From assembly GCA_035495615.1 (NCBI GenBank), contig DATJFP010000069.1, positions 1 to 57,478 of the forward strand: 57,478 bases of DNA, in the 5' to 3' direction. The translations under genes were made by a program, and so were the position numbers. Under the pieces are notes generated by a model, which had not been told where the DNA came from, did not search any database, and was given only the letters and a program-made list of their open reading frames with translations. Positions 32,644-40,330 of the stretch are shown here, one piece after another; positions within the stretch are counted from its first letter, which is position 1, and each line of letters opens with the position of its first letter. This DNA comes from Verrucomicrobiia bacterium (GTDB lineage: Bacteria > Omnitrophota > Omnitrophia > Omnitrophales > Aquincolibacteriaceae).

Positions 32644-33360
32644 ATGAACTGGCTGGACCTGACACTTTCCTCTCCATCCCTGAATCTCGCCCTGGACGAA
32701 GCACTTCTGGACCAGTGCGAAGAAGGCTCTTCCGACGAGGTCCTGCGGTTCTGGGAACCGCGGGAACCCTTCGTGGTCCTGGGGTATTCTAACAAAGTCC
32801 TTTCGGAAGTAAATCTTTCTTATTGCCGGGAAAACAACATCCCGGTCCTGCGCCGGACCAGCGGCGGCGGCACAGTCCTGCAGGGGCCCGGCTGCCTGAA
32901 TTATTCCCTGGTGCTGGCTTCGGAACGCCGGCCCGAAACTTCCAACATCACCCGGACCAACGGCTTCATCATGGAAAAACACCGCGCCTGCCTGGAAGCA
33001 CTGCTCGGATCGCCCGTCCGCGTGCGCGGGCATACGGACCTGGCCCACGGTGATCTGAAATTTTCAGGCAATGCCCAGCGGCGGAAACGGAATTTTCTTT
33101 TGTTCCACGGCACGTTCCTGCTCGACTTCGACCTGCCGCTCGTCGAAAAAACCCTGTCCATGCCGTCCCGTCAGCCGGATTACCGCAAAAACAGGCCGCA
33201 CCGCGACTTCGTGGCCAATGTCCCGCTGAAAAGGGAGACGGTGAAGGAAGCGCTCAAAACCTGCTGGGGCGCGTCGGAACGCATGAAGGAAATCCCCGAG
33301 AAACTCACGGCGGAACTCGACCGGATGTTTTCCGATCCGGAATTCATCCATAAGTTCTAG
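32644..33360 (+). CDS. lplA: Lipoate-protein ligase A family protein
   Basis: 238 residues of the BPL/LplA fold. It shows the adenylate loop LRRTSGGGTVLQGPGCLNYS (about 69-88), DLKFSGNAQRRKRNFLLFHG (about 137-156, with the catalytic Lys) and a C-terminal accessory part. It joins free lipoate, or transfers lipoyl or octanoyl groups, to the Lys of E2 domains such as AceF, whose operon lies divergently next to it. The predicted transcript starts almost at the ATG, so it may be leaderless. Ligase and transferase (LipM-like) roles cannot be told apart by eye. Confidence 0.9.
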   Translation: MNWLDLTLSSPSLNLALDEALLDQCEEGSSDEVLRFWEPREPFVVLGYSNKVLSEVNLSYCRENNIPVLRRTSGGGTVLQGPGCLNYSLVLASERRPETSNITRTNGFIMEKHRACLEALLGSPVRVRGHTDLAHGDLKFSGNAQRRKRNFLLFHGTFLLDFDLPLVEKTLSMPSRQPDYRKNRPHRDFVANVPLKRETVKEALKTCWGASERMKEIPEKLTAELDRMFSDPEFIHKF

Positions 33361-34770
33361 CTACTCCGCGAACAGCACGCGAAGCTTGCGGTCCACGTGC
33401 ACCATGGCGCGCACGTCGTCGAGGTTGTACTGCACCACGCGCTCGCGCCACTCTTCGCCGCCGGTTTCCAGCCAGCGCTTGTACCAGGCCACGCAGTTCA
33501 TGCCGTTCGCATCCTCCCCCTGCCACTCGAATCCGAAATACGGGGCCACGACCTTGATGGAGTAGCCGCGGCACGGCAGCGCGAAATGATCGCGCACGAA
33601 CGCGCACTGGTCTTTCAGGCCGCGGATCAGGTTCTCGTAGCCTTTGCGGTTGCCTTGGAATTTTTTCCAGGAGGATTCCACGAAGTAGCGCTCGTAAAAA
33701 GTCCAGCAGTAGATGGTTTCCGATTTCTCTTCCGCAAAAAAATCCAGCAGCTCGTGCCAGATCTTTTTTTCCTCCTGCGGGGAGCGGGCGAAAAAGGACC
33801 GTTCCTCGGCCTTGCCGTTCCGCACGCGCACGACGCCGTGGCAGAAGACGATGTCGTCGAGCGTTTCGATGTCGTAGAAATAATGCGTGCCGCCCGGCGC
33901 GAAAGACGGTTCCTGAATGACGAACGGCCGGTTTTCGACGCGTGCGCGCGCCGCCTGCACCATGCGCTGCGCGCTTTTGTGCGGGATACCCGTGATTTCC
34001 GACAGCACGGCTTCGTCGCAGGCCGCGACCTGCGCGCAGGTGGAAATGCCTTCCTGCGCGAGCTTGCGCGACATGGTGAGCCCCACGCCTGACAACAGGG
34101 AAATGTGCCCGGTCTCTTCCCACACGGAAAGGCACACGTCCGACCAAAGGCAGCGCGCGCATCCGGAACACCGGACGGGTTCGGTCTCCAATTCCCCGTT
34201 CCGAACCTGTTTCATCTGGCCAAGCAGGTCGAAAAAATATTTTTCCAGATGGGGCGAGAAAGGAACATCGCGCTGCACGCCGTCGGGCGAAATCACGACG
34301 CCTGAGGGAGGCCTGTGCCCAAGCATGGGCTCGAGCAGGTGCGCGTAGAAAAAAAGCTGGAGCCTGTCCTGCAGGCTGAGTGCACGATGGCTTTTGATTT
34401 CGACGGGCTGGTAGGAATAAGGTCCGAGCGCCGAACGCCCGGGGATTTTTTTCAAAAGGTCCGGAATGCCGCACAGGTCTTCGCGCGTGAGCACGCCCTG
34501 CGAGATCCAGGGCGAGCCTTCCGTCATCCATTGCCGCGTGAGCGCCGCGCCCTGCGCCATGTCCGCGTAAGTACTTTCCTGCAGCTTCACTCCCGGGAGA
34601 TTGCGCACGATGGCTTCCTGGAACGCGAGCCCTTCCTGCTTGACGCTTTTTTCCGCGAGGGATTCCTGCCGCTTCTGCGACCGGTCACCGTGGCAGTCGA
34701 GAGCATAGGCGTGCAGGCAGATGTTGCTGCGCAGCAGCTGGCTGGGGCTGATGAGCGGGTCTTTACTCAT
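33361..34770 (-). CDS. TM0106-family RecB/Cas4-like nuclease with RNase H-fold exonuclease domain
   Basis: 469 residues. The first part has PD-(D/E)XK nuclease elements (CGIPDLL; PVEIKSHRALSLQDRLQLFF, about 117-136) and a Cys group RCSGCARCLWSDVC (about 203-216) that may bind an iron-sulfur cluster as in Cas4/AddB. A helix-hairpin-helix-like region follows (LLSGVGLTMSRKLAQEGIST). The C-terminal domain is a DEDD-like RNase H exonuclease: HYFYDIETLDD (about 297) and VVQYNLDDVRAMV. The family is known from genome surveys as predicted RecB-family nuclease; cellular role unproven. It is convergent with lplA (stop codons adjacent). Confidence 0.85.
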   Translation of the reverse strand: MSKDPLISPSQLLRSNICLHAYALDCHGDRSQKRQESLAEKSVKQEGLAFQEAIVRNLPGVKLQESTYADMAQGAALTRQWMTEGSPWISQGVLTREDLCGIPDLLKKIPGRSALGPYSYQPVEIKSHRALSLQDRLQLFFYAHLLEPMLGHRPPSGVVISPDGVQRDVPFSPHLEKYFFDLLGQMKQVRNGELETEPVRCSGCARCLWSDVCLSVWEETGHISLLSGVGLTMSRKLAQEGISTCAQVAACDEAVLSEITGIPHKSAQRMVQAARARVENRPFVIQEPSFAPGGTHYFYDIETLDDIVFCHGVVRVRNGKAEERSFFARSPQEEKKIWHELLDFFAEEKSETIYCWTFYERYFVESSWKKFQGNRKGYENLIRGLKDQCAFVRDHFALPCRGYSIKVVAPYFGFEWQGEDANGMNCVAWYKRWLETGGEEWRERVVQYNLDDVRAMVHVDRKLRVLFAE

Positions 34771-34792
34771 GTAAGGTTCCGTTGCTGTCCGT

Positions 34793-36619
34793 TCAAGACC
34801 GGGGCTGCGAGGAAGAGTTCTTCCCGCCCCCGAAGACCGAATTCAAAAGCTCGCCGACAAGCTCGCCCGTGGGCGAAACCTGTTGTCCCCCGGCCGGACT
34901 CGCGGCCTGCTGCGGCGCCTGACCCTGCTGGGTCTGCGGCTGTTTTTTCTGGAAGAGGCTTCCGAGGAGTTCCTGCGTTTTGGCGGTCGCAAGGCGGGAG
35001 CCGATGTATTGCAAATCCACCATGACTTTCGGCTGGGGCAATTTGCCCTGGATCACGACCGGCAGTTCGAGTTCGCCGTTCCCGTTGGTGAGATATTGAA
35101 GCTCGTTCACGGTGCGGATCATGGCTTCCGAAAGCTGGGGCTCGATGCGCAATTGAAGCCGGCTGGCCACCATGCCGTCAAAGGACGCGTCCAGCGGCCC
35201 GTTCAAAGCGAATTCGTCGGACATCACCGCGATTTCAGGGACATGCAGCTGCTGGTTTTGAAAAACAAAAGGCGTCTGGACCGGAGCAAATCGCGTGTCC
35301 TGCCTTTCCAATCTTTCCTGGTAGGACGGCGGCAGGCGGTCCTTGAGGCGCTGCAAAAGGCCCGGAAGGATGGACAGCTTCTGGAACACGTCCCGGATCA
35401 CGTTCACGTTGTGCAGGGTCCCATCGCGCAGCGTGATCTGCCCCTGGCCCGCAAGCGTCTGCAGGAACGAATTCTTCTCCAGGCCCGAGCCCTGGAGTTC
35501 GAGCGTCACTCCGAGAATCCCGGAAGGCCACGGCTCGGCGTCCGCGTTCCGCACCGGCGCCACTTTCGTCAAATCAAGCCCCGTCAGCGAGGCGCGCAGC
35601 TGCGACTGAGGCTGGCCTTTCAAGCCGCGGACTTCTCCGGAAGCCGCGATCTTGCCGCCCGCGAAATCCGCGCCAAGGCTTCCCAGCGTCAAGACGTCCG
35701 GCGTGGCCTGCGCTTCCGCCCGCAGGTTTTCCAGCGCGGGGAGATCGGGCATCTGCGCGTAGCCTTCTTCGAGCGTGATCTTCACAGGAGAAAAAACCGG
35801 TTCCTGACCCGCCGCGGCCGTAAGATTGTCGAGCACCGCGTTCACGCGCCCGCGGAGTTTCGGAAAACCCGCGGGATCGAAATCCGGCAGGACCTTCGCG
35901 AGACGCGAGGGATCGATCTTCGCAAGGTCGAGGGAAAGACGCGCGCCTTCCACGGTAAATGTCCGGTTGGAAAGCGAATATTTCAGCGAGGCGTTCAGCT
36001 GCACATTATCTTCGCCGCTGTAAAGCCGGGCCGACGCCTGGAGCGGCACCGAACGTTCCAGCGCCACGTCCGACAGCAGCACATCGATTTGCTCGAGGCT
36101 GTATTCGGCAGGCTTGGCCGCGCCTTCGTCACGGAAAATAATCGTGGCGTCTTCGATGACCGCCTTCTTCATGAAAAATGCAAGCGCGAGCGCCGCATTG
36201 GTTTCCTTGCGCGTGGCCTTGGCTTCCCCCGACATCAGCTTTTCGAGGCCTTTGATCGTGCCGTCGGGATTGCGCACGAGCCTAACAAACGGTTTTTCCA
36301 GCCTCACGGCCGAAACCTCGACGCGGCCATGCAGGAGCGAATTCAAATCGACTTCAGCGCTGGCTTCGTCGGCGAGGATGAAAGGCGTTGCGCCCTGCTG
36401 AGGCCCGTCGAAAACCCGCACGCCCTTGATCGCGAGCGCCGCTCCGTTGCTCCAGCCGAGCGTGATCTTCTGGATCTCGACAGGTTCGCCGGTGATTTCC
36501 GAAAGCCGGTTAACAAGGAGCGGCCGGTAATGGTCCACGTTGAACGTGGCGACGAAGGCGACAAGCCCCACGACGAGGACGAGAAAAAGCACGCCGAGAA
36601 CCAGAAGAATTTTTTTCAT
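34793..36619 (-). CDS. AsmA-like envelope protein
   Basis: 608 residues. An N-terminal signal anchor (MKKILLVLGVLFLVLVVGLV) is followed by FNVDHYRPLLVNRLSEITGE and VEIQKITLGWSNGAALAIKG, the usual start of the AsmA/DUF748 domain, and by long beta-rich repeats. Near the end is the AsmA-like C-terminal region (NGNGELELPVVIQGKLPQPK, about 525-545), then a Gln/Ser/Pro-rich tail. AsmA-type proteins bridge the two membranes and are linked to phospholipid transport. The gene follows a SPOR-domain gene by 22 bases and precedes the TM0106 gene by 22 bases. Confidence 0.88.
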   Translation of the reverse strand: MKKILLVLGVLFLVLVVGLVAFVATFNVDHYRPLLVNRLSEITGEPVEIQKITLGWSNGAALAIKGVRVFDGPQQGATPFILADEASAEVDLNSLLHGRVEVSAVRLEKPFVRLVRNPDGTIKGLEKLMSGEAKATRKETNAALALAFFMKKAVIEDATIIFRDEGAAKPAEYSLEQIDVLLSDVALERSVPLQASARLYSGEDNVQLNASLKYSLSNRTFTVEGARLSLDLAKIDPSRLAKVLPDFDPAGFPKLRGRVNAVLDNLTAAAGQEPVFSPVKITLEEGYAQMPDLPALENLRAEAQATPDVLTLGSLGADFAGGKIAASGEVRGLKGQPQSQLRASLTGLDLTKVAPVRNADAEPWPSGILGVTLELQGSGLEKNSFLQTLAGQGQITLRDGTLHNVNVIRDVFQKLSILPGLLQRLKDRLPPSYQERLERQDTRFAPVQTPFVFQNQQLHVPEIAVMSDEFALNGPLDASFDGMVASRLQLRIEPQLSEAMIRTVNELQYLTNGNGELELPVVIQGKLPQPKVMVDLQYIGSRLATAKTQELLGSLFQKKQPQTQQGQAPQQAASPAGGQQVSPTGELVGELLNSVFGGGKNSSSQPRS

Positions 36620-36640
36620 GAGTTCTTAAAGGGGAGGGTT

Positions 36641-37243
36641 TTAAACTTCCGCGTTGCGGACGAAAGCGCCGGGATATTTTCTAAGGAGGCCGTCTTTCTG
36701 GAGGCGCTCTTTAATCGAAGGGGCCTGGCTCTGCGTGTCGAAACGTTCGATGCAGACCAGGTAATACCTGCCTTGTTTGACGCGGAATGCGGCATAGCCT
36801 TCAGCCTTCAATTTGTTGATTTCTTCATCGGCCCGGCTCTGGCTTTTATAGGAAATCAGCTGAAGTGTCAAGGGGCCTGTGGGCGCCGGCGCGAAGAAAT
36901 TGAACTTCTTCGCGGCATGAGCGGGTTTGGCCGGCGTTTTGGGCGAGGCCTTGGCTTCCGCAAAGGCCTTGGTCCGGGAAACGGGAACGCCGGCGGTAAT
37001 CGCCTTTTCGATTTTCATGCCCTGGTGCACGCCGAACATAAAAACCACCAGCGACAGGATCGCTCCCGCGCCGATCAGGACGAAACGCGCCTTCGAAAGA
37101 AATGCCATGAAGCGTTCGAAGCGCGTGGGCGTGCGAAGCTTTTCGTACAAAGGTCCCACAAAAACCGAGTGCGGGCCCGACGACGTTTGCTCGGAGCGCG
37201 AAAGCTTTTGGACTTTTTCGAGAGCTGAAGTGATTTTGCTCAT
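36641..37243 (-). CDS. SPOR-domain membrane protein
   Basis: 200 residues: a cytoplasmic N-terminus with Ser/Lys-rich helix, one transmembrane helix at about 57-77 (FVLIGAGAILSLVVFMFGVH), a Lys/Ala/Pro linker and a C-terminal SPOR-type domain (about 125-195: TLQLISYKSQSRADEEINKL...FRVKQGRYYLVCIERFDTQS). SPOR domains bind denuded glycan strands at the division site. ATG at 37243 is chosen; a TTG 24 bases upstream is an alternative. A GCGCTC-TTA-GAGCGC palindrome lies just upstream (37251-37265). Confidence 0.82.
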   Translation of the reverse strand: MSKITSALEKVQKLSRSEQTSSGPHSVFVGPLYEKLRTPTRFERFMAFLSKARFVLIGAGAILSLVVFMFGVHQGMKIEKAITAGVPVSRTKAFAEAKASPKTPAKPAHAAKKFNFFAPAPTGPLTLQLISYKSQSRADEEINKLKAEGYAAFRVKQGRYYLVCIERFDTQSQAPSIKERLQKDGLLRKYPGAFVRNAEV

Positions 37244-37250
37244 ATTTGGG

Positions 37251-37265
37251 GCGCTCTTAGAGCGC
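37251..37265. repeat. Short palindrome GCGCTC-TTA-GAGCGC
   Basis: A perfect 6-bp inverted repeat with a 3-base centre in the leader of the SPOR gene. It shares TAAGAGCGCC with the outer end of the large palindrome at 18322, which may be chance. Confidence 0.5.
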
Positions 37266-37328
37266 AAAGAGTATTGTGCCCAACCTGAGGGAGGGAGTCA
37301 ATAGGACAGACCTTTTTAAACGACTTTA

Positions 37329-38252
37329 TTAAAGGCTCCCCTTCAGCGCTAAGTCCTTGTTGCGCTTGACCCAATCTTGCGACATGCGGCAGGAATCGTC
37401 GTAGGCCATGTGATAGATGATCTTCTTTAATGCCGTGTGGATGATCTTGATCAAAAGAGATCCTTCACGATAATCCGCGGGCGCGAAGTGGTCGGCGCGG
37501 CGCTCATGGACCATGTCCATGACTTTGGGGGGCACGGCATGACGCGGGTCAAAAACCGCGATCGCGCTGCCCCGATAACGCTGCATGACCGTCATGGACG
37601 GAATGTCCGTAAAACTGTCGCCGATGTAAAGCAGGTTACTGAAAGGAATCCTGCGTTCCGAATCCGGCATATGCGAATTCACGTCTTCGTTGAGGTCGAG
37701 CTTTCCTTTCACGATGCGGAAAAGAAATTGCGTCTTGTTCGTGTCGTTGATGACGAGCTTCGGAAACACGGGGCCTTTTGAGTCGTACTCGTATTCACAG
37801 GCGTAAACACGTTTGAAAAAACGGTAGATGTCCGCGCCTTCCAGGATTTCCTTCATGCCGCTCGAAACCACGTAATGCTCGACCGTGATTCCCAGCTTCT
37901 CGACTTCCGGAATGCTGTTTTGGAATCGGGCGAGATTATCGAAATAATCTTTCACGCCCGGATAATATTCGATCTGGCAGGCGAGCGCCTTCAGGTCCTC
38001 GCGCTGCAGCGGCTTGTCGCGGAACGCGCCGTCGTGAATGAGAAGCTTCAAATAGGCCAGCGTGCGCTCATAGCCTTTTTCTTTGACCAGACGGTCGGCC
38101 TTGGCCCAAAACTCGTCCTTATTGATGCCGTAGGCGCGAAAGATCGTGTCTTCCTGCATGTTGTTCGGGGACAGCGTGCCATCGAAATCGTAAACGATGC
38201 CGATGATGTTCTGGGTGAGCGCCGGAGGTTTGGAAGCGCGAGTCTTTTTCAT
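37329..38252 (-). CDS. HAD-superfamily phosphatase
   Basis: 307 residues. HAD motif I is VYDFDGTLSPN (Asp22 and Asp24), motif II VVSSG (about 135), Lys in the TKTQFLFRIVKGK-like region and motif III/IV in LLYIGDSFTDIPSM (about 207-220). A large cap lies between motifs I and II. It is likely a small-molecule phosphatase; the substrate is unknown. The start ATG overlaps the SGNH hydrolase stop (ATGA), so the two enzymes are made together. A longer reading frame in the same phase is rejected as it runs inside the SGNH gene. Confidence 0.88.
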   Translation of the reverse strand: MKKTRASKPPALTQNIIGIVYDFDGTLSPNNMQEDTIFRAYGINKDEFWAKADRLVKEKGYERTLAYLKLLIHDGAFRDKPLQREDLKALACQIEYYPGVKDYFDNLARFQNSIPEVEKLGITVEHYVVSSGMKEILEGADIYRFFKRVYACEYEYDSKGPVFPKLVINDTNKTQFLFRIVKGKLDLNEDVNSHMPDSERRIPFSNLLYIGDSFTDIPSMTVMQRYRGSAIAVFDPRHAVPPKVMDMVHERRADHFAPADYREGSLLIKIIHTALKKIIYHMAYDDSCRMSQDWVKRNKDLALKGSL

Positions 38253-38971
38253 GACGCCGCCTGCGAACTTTTCGCCCAGGCCTCGAGTGTTGCCGCGAGG
38301 GCTTCGCCGATGCGGCGGTAACCCGCCACGTCCGGATGCAGGCCGTCGTAAGAGGAACTCAGCTCTCCGGGCCTGTCGGGAGATTCCACCACGGCATACG
38401 TGTCGCAGAATCCCATCCCGCGGCGCTGCGCGGTTTCGCGGATCCACGCATTGACTTCCTGCATGCCGCGCCGCACGTTTTCGTCCGCGCCGTTGTAGGG
38501 CAGGATCGTGCAGGCGATCACCGCAATGCCGAGGTCCGCGGCTTTGTTATACATGATCTCCAGATTTTTTTTGATGTCCTTCAACGCAGCCCCCTGGTAC
38601 AGGTCGTTGACGCCCGCGAGAATGATCATGATGTCCGGCTTTGTTTCGGCGACTTCGTAATCGAAACGGGAGCGGATCTGGTCGCTGCGCTGGCCGCGCA
38701 CGCCGCGGTTCAGCACTTTCCATTCCGGATGTTTTTTCATCATCCAGTACGAATACTGGCTTTCGGGATTACCCTGCCCGTCGGGCGGAACCTCACGCGG
38801 CGAAAAAAACTGCGGCGTGCCCGCGGTCGTCGAATCTCCGAGGCCCATGATGGTCAAAGAAGGTGCCGCATTCAGATTTGAAGTCATCGCCATCCCCGAA
38901 AAAAATAAGGCCGCCGCCCACCCCTTCCGGCGCCTGCTTTTTTCCCGGTCTGCGGCAGCGCTATTATACAT
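38249..38971 (-). CDS. SGNH/GDSL hydrolase 1
   Basis: 240 residues. An Arg-rich start and a hydrophobic segment (about 17-34, WAAALFFSGMAMTSNLNA) look like a signal peptide. Block I is IMGLGDSTTAG with nucleophile Ser47; block III IILAGVNDLYQG with Asn; block V DGLHPDVAGYRRIG with the Asp-His pair. It is an esterase or acyl hydrolase of unknown substrate. A TATAAT overlaps the first codons, so the true start could be a downstream ATG (about residue 28-30), which would give a cytoplasmic protein. A close paralog lies at 45154. The gene is divergent from the S4 gene. Confidence 0.87.
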   Translation of the reverse strand: MYNSAAADREKSRRRKGWAAALFFSGMAMTSNLNAAPSLTIMGLGDSTTAGTPQFFSPREVPPDGQGNPESQYSYWMMKKHPEWKVLNRGVRGQRSDQIRSRFDYEVAETKPDIMIILAGVNDLYQGAALKDIKKNLEIMYNKAADLGIAVIACTILPYNGADENVRRGMQEVNAWIRETAQRRGMGFCDTYAVVESPDRPGELSSSYDGLHPDVAGYRRIGEALAATLEAWAKSSQAAS

Positions 38972-38980
38972 GAACGCCTC

Positions 38981-39010
38981 TTGGTGCGCCCGCGCAAGCC
39001 GTGTTAAAAT
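38981..39010 (+). promoter_or_regulatory. Predicted promoter of the S4-domain gene (near-leaderless)
   Basis: On plus: TTGGTG (38981-38986), 18 bases and TAAAAT (39005-39010). Transcription would begin within a base or two of the ATG at 39016, and no Shine-Dalgarno is present. Confidence 0.5.
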
Positions 39011-39015
39011 CCGCC

Positions 39016-39246
39016 ATGACTGAAATCACCATCAAGGGACCTTTCATCGAGCTTTCCAAACTCCTCAAATACAGCGGGCTTGCCCAAACCGGCGGCGAAG
39101 CCAAACTGGCCATCGAGCACGGGGAAATCAAATTGAACGGCGTGGTGGAAACCCGCAAGGGGCGTAAAGTCCGGGATTCTGACCGCGTGGAGTGGGCGGG
39201 CCGCGTCATCACGATCAAATGCCGGACGTCACCGCTTCCAGGCTAA
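39016..39246 (+). CDS. Small S4-type RNA-binding protein (YbcJ-like)
   Basis: 76 residues forming one S4 RNA-binding fold: IELSKLLKYSGLAQTGGEAK, then LAIEHGEIKLNGVVETRKGR and KVRDSDRVEW. This matches the short YbcJ/RqcP-like group, which binds structured RNA or ribosome parts. The last 18 bases overlap the convergent O-methyltransferase gene. ATG at 39016 is preferred to a GTG at 39001 because the latter would overlap the -10 box. Confidence 0.85.
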   Translation: MTEITIKGPFIELSKLLKYSGLAQTGGEAKLAIEHGEIKLNGVVETRKGRKVRDSDRVEWAGRVITIKCRTSPLPG

Positions 39247-39864
39247 GGTCATGCCGTCGCGCACCGGAAGCATGACCGCTTCCACGCGTCCGTCCTGGGC
39301 CACGTGTTCGTTGAAGGCGGCGATGGCCCGGTCGGTCTCGTCCTGCGGATCCAGCACGCGCCCGCTCCATAGCACATTGTCCGCGACGATCAGGCCTCCC
39401 TGCCTCACTTTGGGCAGGCAGGCCTCCCAGTAGTTCTTGTAATTCTCCTTATCCGCATCGATGAAGACCAGATCAAAAGGCCCCGTGAGCGTGGCGAGCG
39501 TCTCCAGCGCGGGCCCGAGCACGAGACGAATTTTTTTCCCCTGTCCGCTTTTGTCCCAGAATTCCCGCGCCATGCGCGTGTTCTCGGGATCCAAGTCCAG
39601 CGTGACGAGTTCCCCGTCCGCGGGCAATCCTTCGGCCATGGCCAATGCGCTGTAACCCGTGAACGTCCCGATTTCGAGGACGCGCCGCGCGCGGCAAATC
39701 CGGACGAGCAGCCTGAGGAACGCTCCTTCCAGATGGCCGACCTGCATCTGCGGCCACTTCGCTTCCGCGTAAGTTCTCCACGCGAGCTCCTTGAAAAGCG
39801 CAGATTCGGCCGCGGACTTTGCGGCCGCATAATTTTCGATAGCTTCGTCCACGAGCGGTTTCAT
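39229..39864 (-). CDS. O-methyltransferase family 3 (SAM-dependent)
   Basis: 211 residues of the catechol-type O-methyltransferase class. SAM motif I is VLEIGTFTGYSALAMAEGLP, motif II ELVTLDLDPENTRMAREFW, and the metal-binding LVFIDADKENYKNYWEACLP with GGLIVADNVLWSGRV follows. Typical substrates are catechols or caffeoyl esters, not decidable here. ATG at 39864 overlaps the EVE gene stop (ATGA). Confidence 0.92.
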   Translation of the reverse strand: MKPLVDEAIENYAAAKSAAESALFKELAWRTYAEAKWPQMQVGHLEGAFLRLLVRICRARRVLEIGTFTGYSALAMAEGLPADGELVTLDLDPENTRMAREFWDKSGQGKKIRLVLGPALETLATLTGPFDLVFIDADKENYKNYWEACLPKVRQGGLIVADNVLWSGRVLDPQDETDRAIAAFNEHVAQDGRVEAVMLPVRDGMTLAWKR

Positions 39865-40322
39865 GAGGTCATCTCCATCACGATTTTCCATTCTTTTTCC
39901 GCCACCGGCTGCACGGAAAGCCGCTGGCCTTTCTGTAAAAGCGGCATCTTCTCCAGCCCCGCCTTGCGCCGGAGCTCCTCGAGCGGTATCAGCGCTGAAA
40001 ACTTCCTCACGAATTTGAGATCGACGCCGTACCAGCCCGGCTTCTCGGGATCGCTGTCCGGATCGTGATAGGGGCTTTTTTTATTGAACGCGCTTTCGTC
40101 GATCCGGCCCTTGGCCGCGACCTCCGCGATCCCGGCAATGCCCGCGGGCTCGGCGTTGCTGTGATAAAAAAACACGAGATCGCCCGGCTTCATGTCGTCG
40201 CGCATGAAGTTACGCGCCTGGTAATTGCGGACGCCGTCCCAGAACGTGGCCTTGTCCTTTTCGAGGTCGGCGATGGAATAGACATCGGGTTCGCTCTTCA
40301 TGAGCCAGTGACGGCGTGCCAT
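39861..40322 (-). CDS. EVE-domain protein
   Basis: 153 residues of the EVE/PUA-like fold: HWLMKSEPDVYSIADLEKDK, then WDGVRNYQARNFMRDDMKPG, DLVFFYHSNAEPAGIAGIAE and PGWYGVDLKFVRKF. EVE proteins bind modified bases (such as methylated cytosine or hydroxymethylated DNA) or RNA. It is stand-alone, not fused to a nuclease. It is coupled to the O-methyltransferase gene and starts 9 bases after the ankyrin protein stop. Confidence 0.93.
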   Translation of the reverse strand: MARRHWLMKSEPDVYSIADLEKDKATFWDGVRNYQARNFMRDDMKPGDLVFFYHSNAEPAGIAGIAEVAAKGRIDESAFNKKSPYHDPDSDPEKPGWYGVDLKFVRKFSALIPLEELRRKAGLEKMPLLQKGQRLSVQPVAEKEWKIVMEMTS

Positions 40323-40330
40323 GGGCGGGA

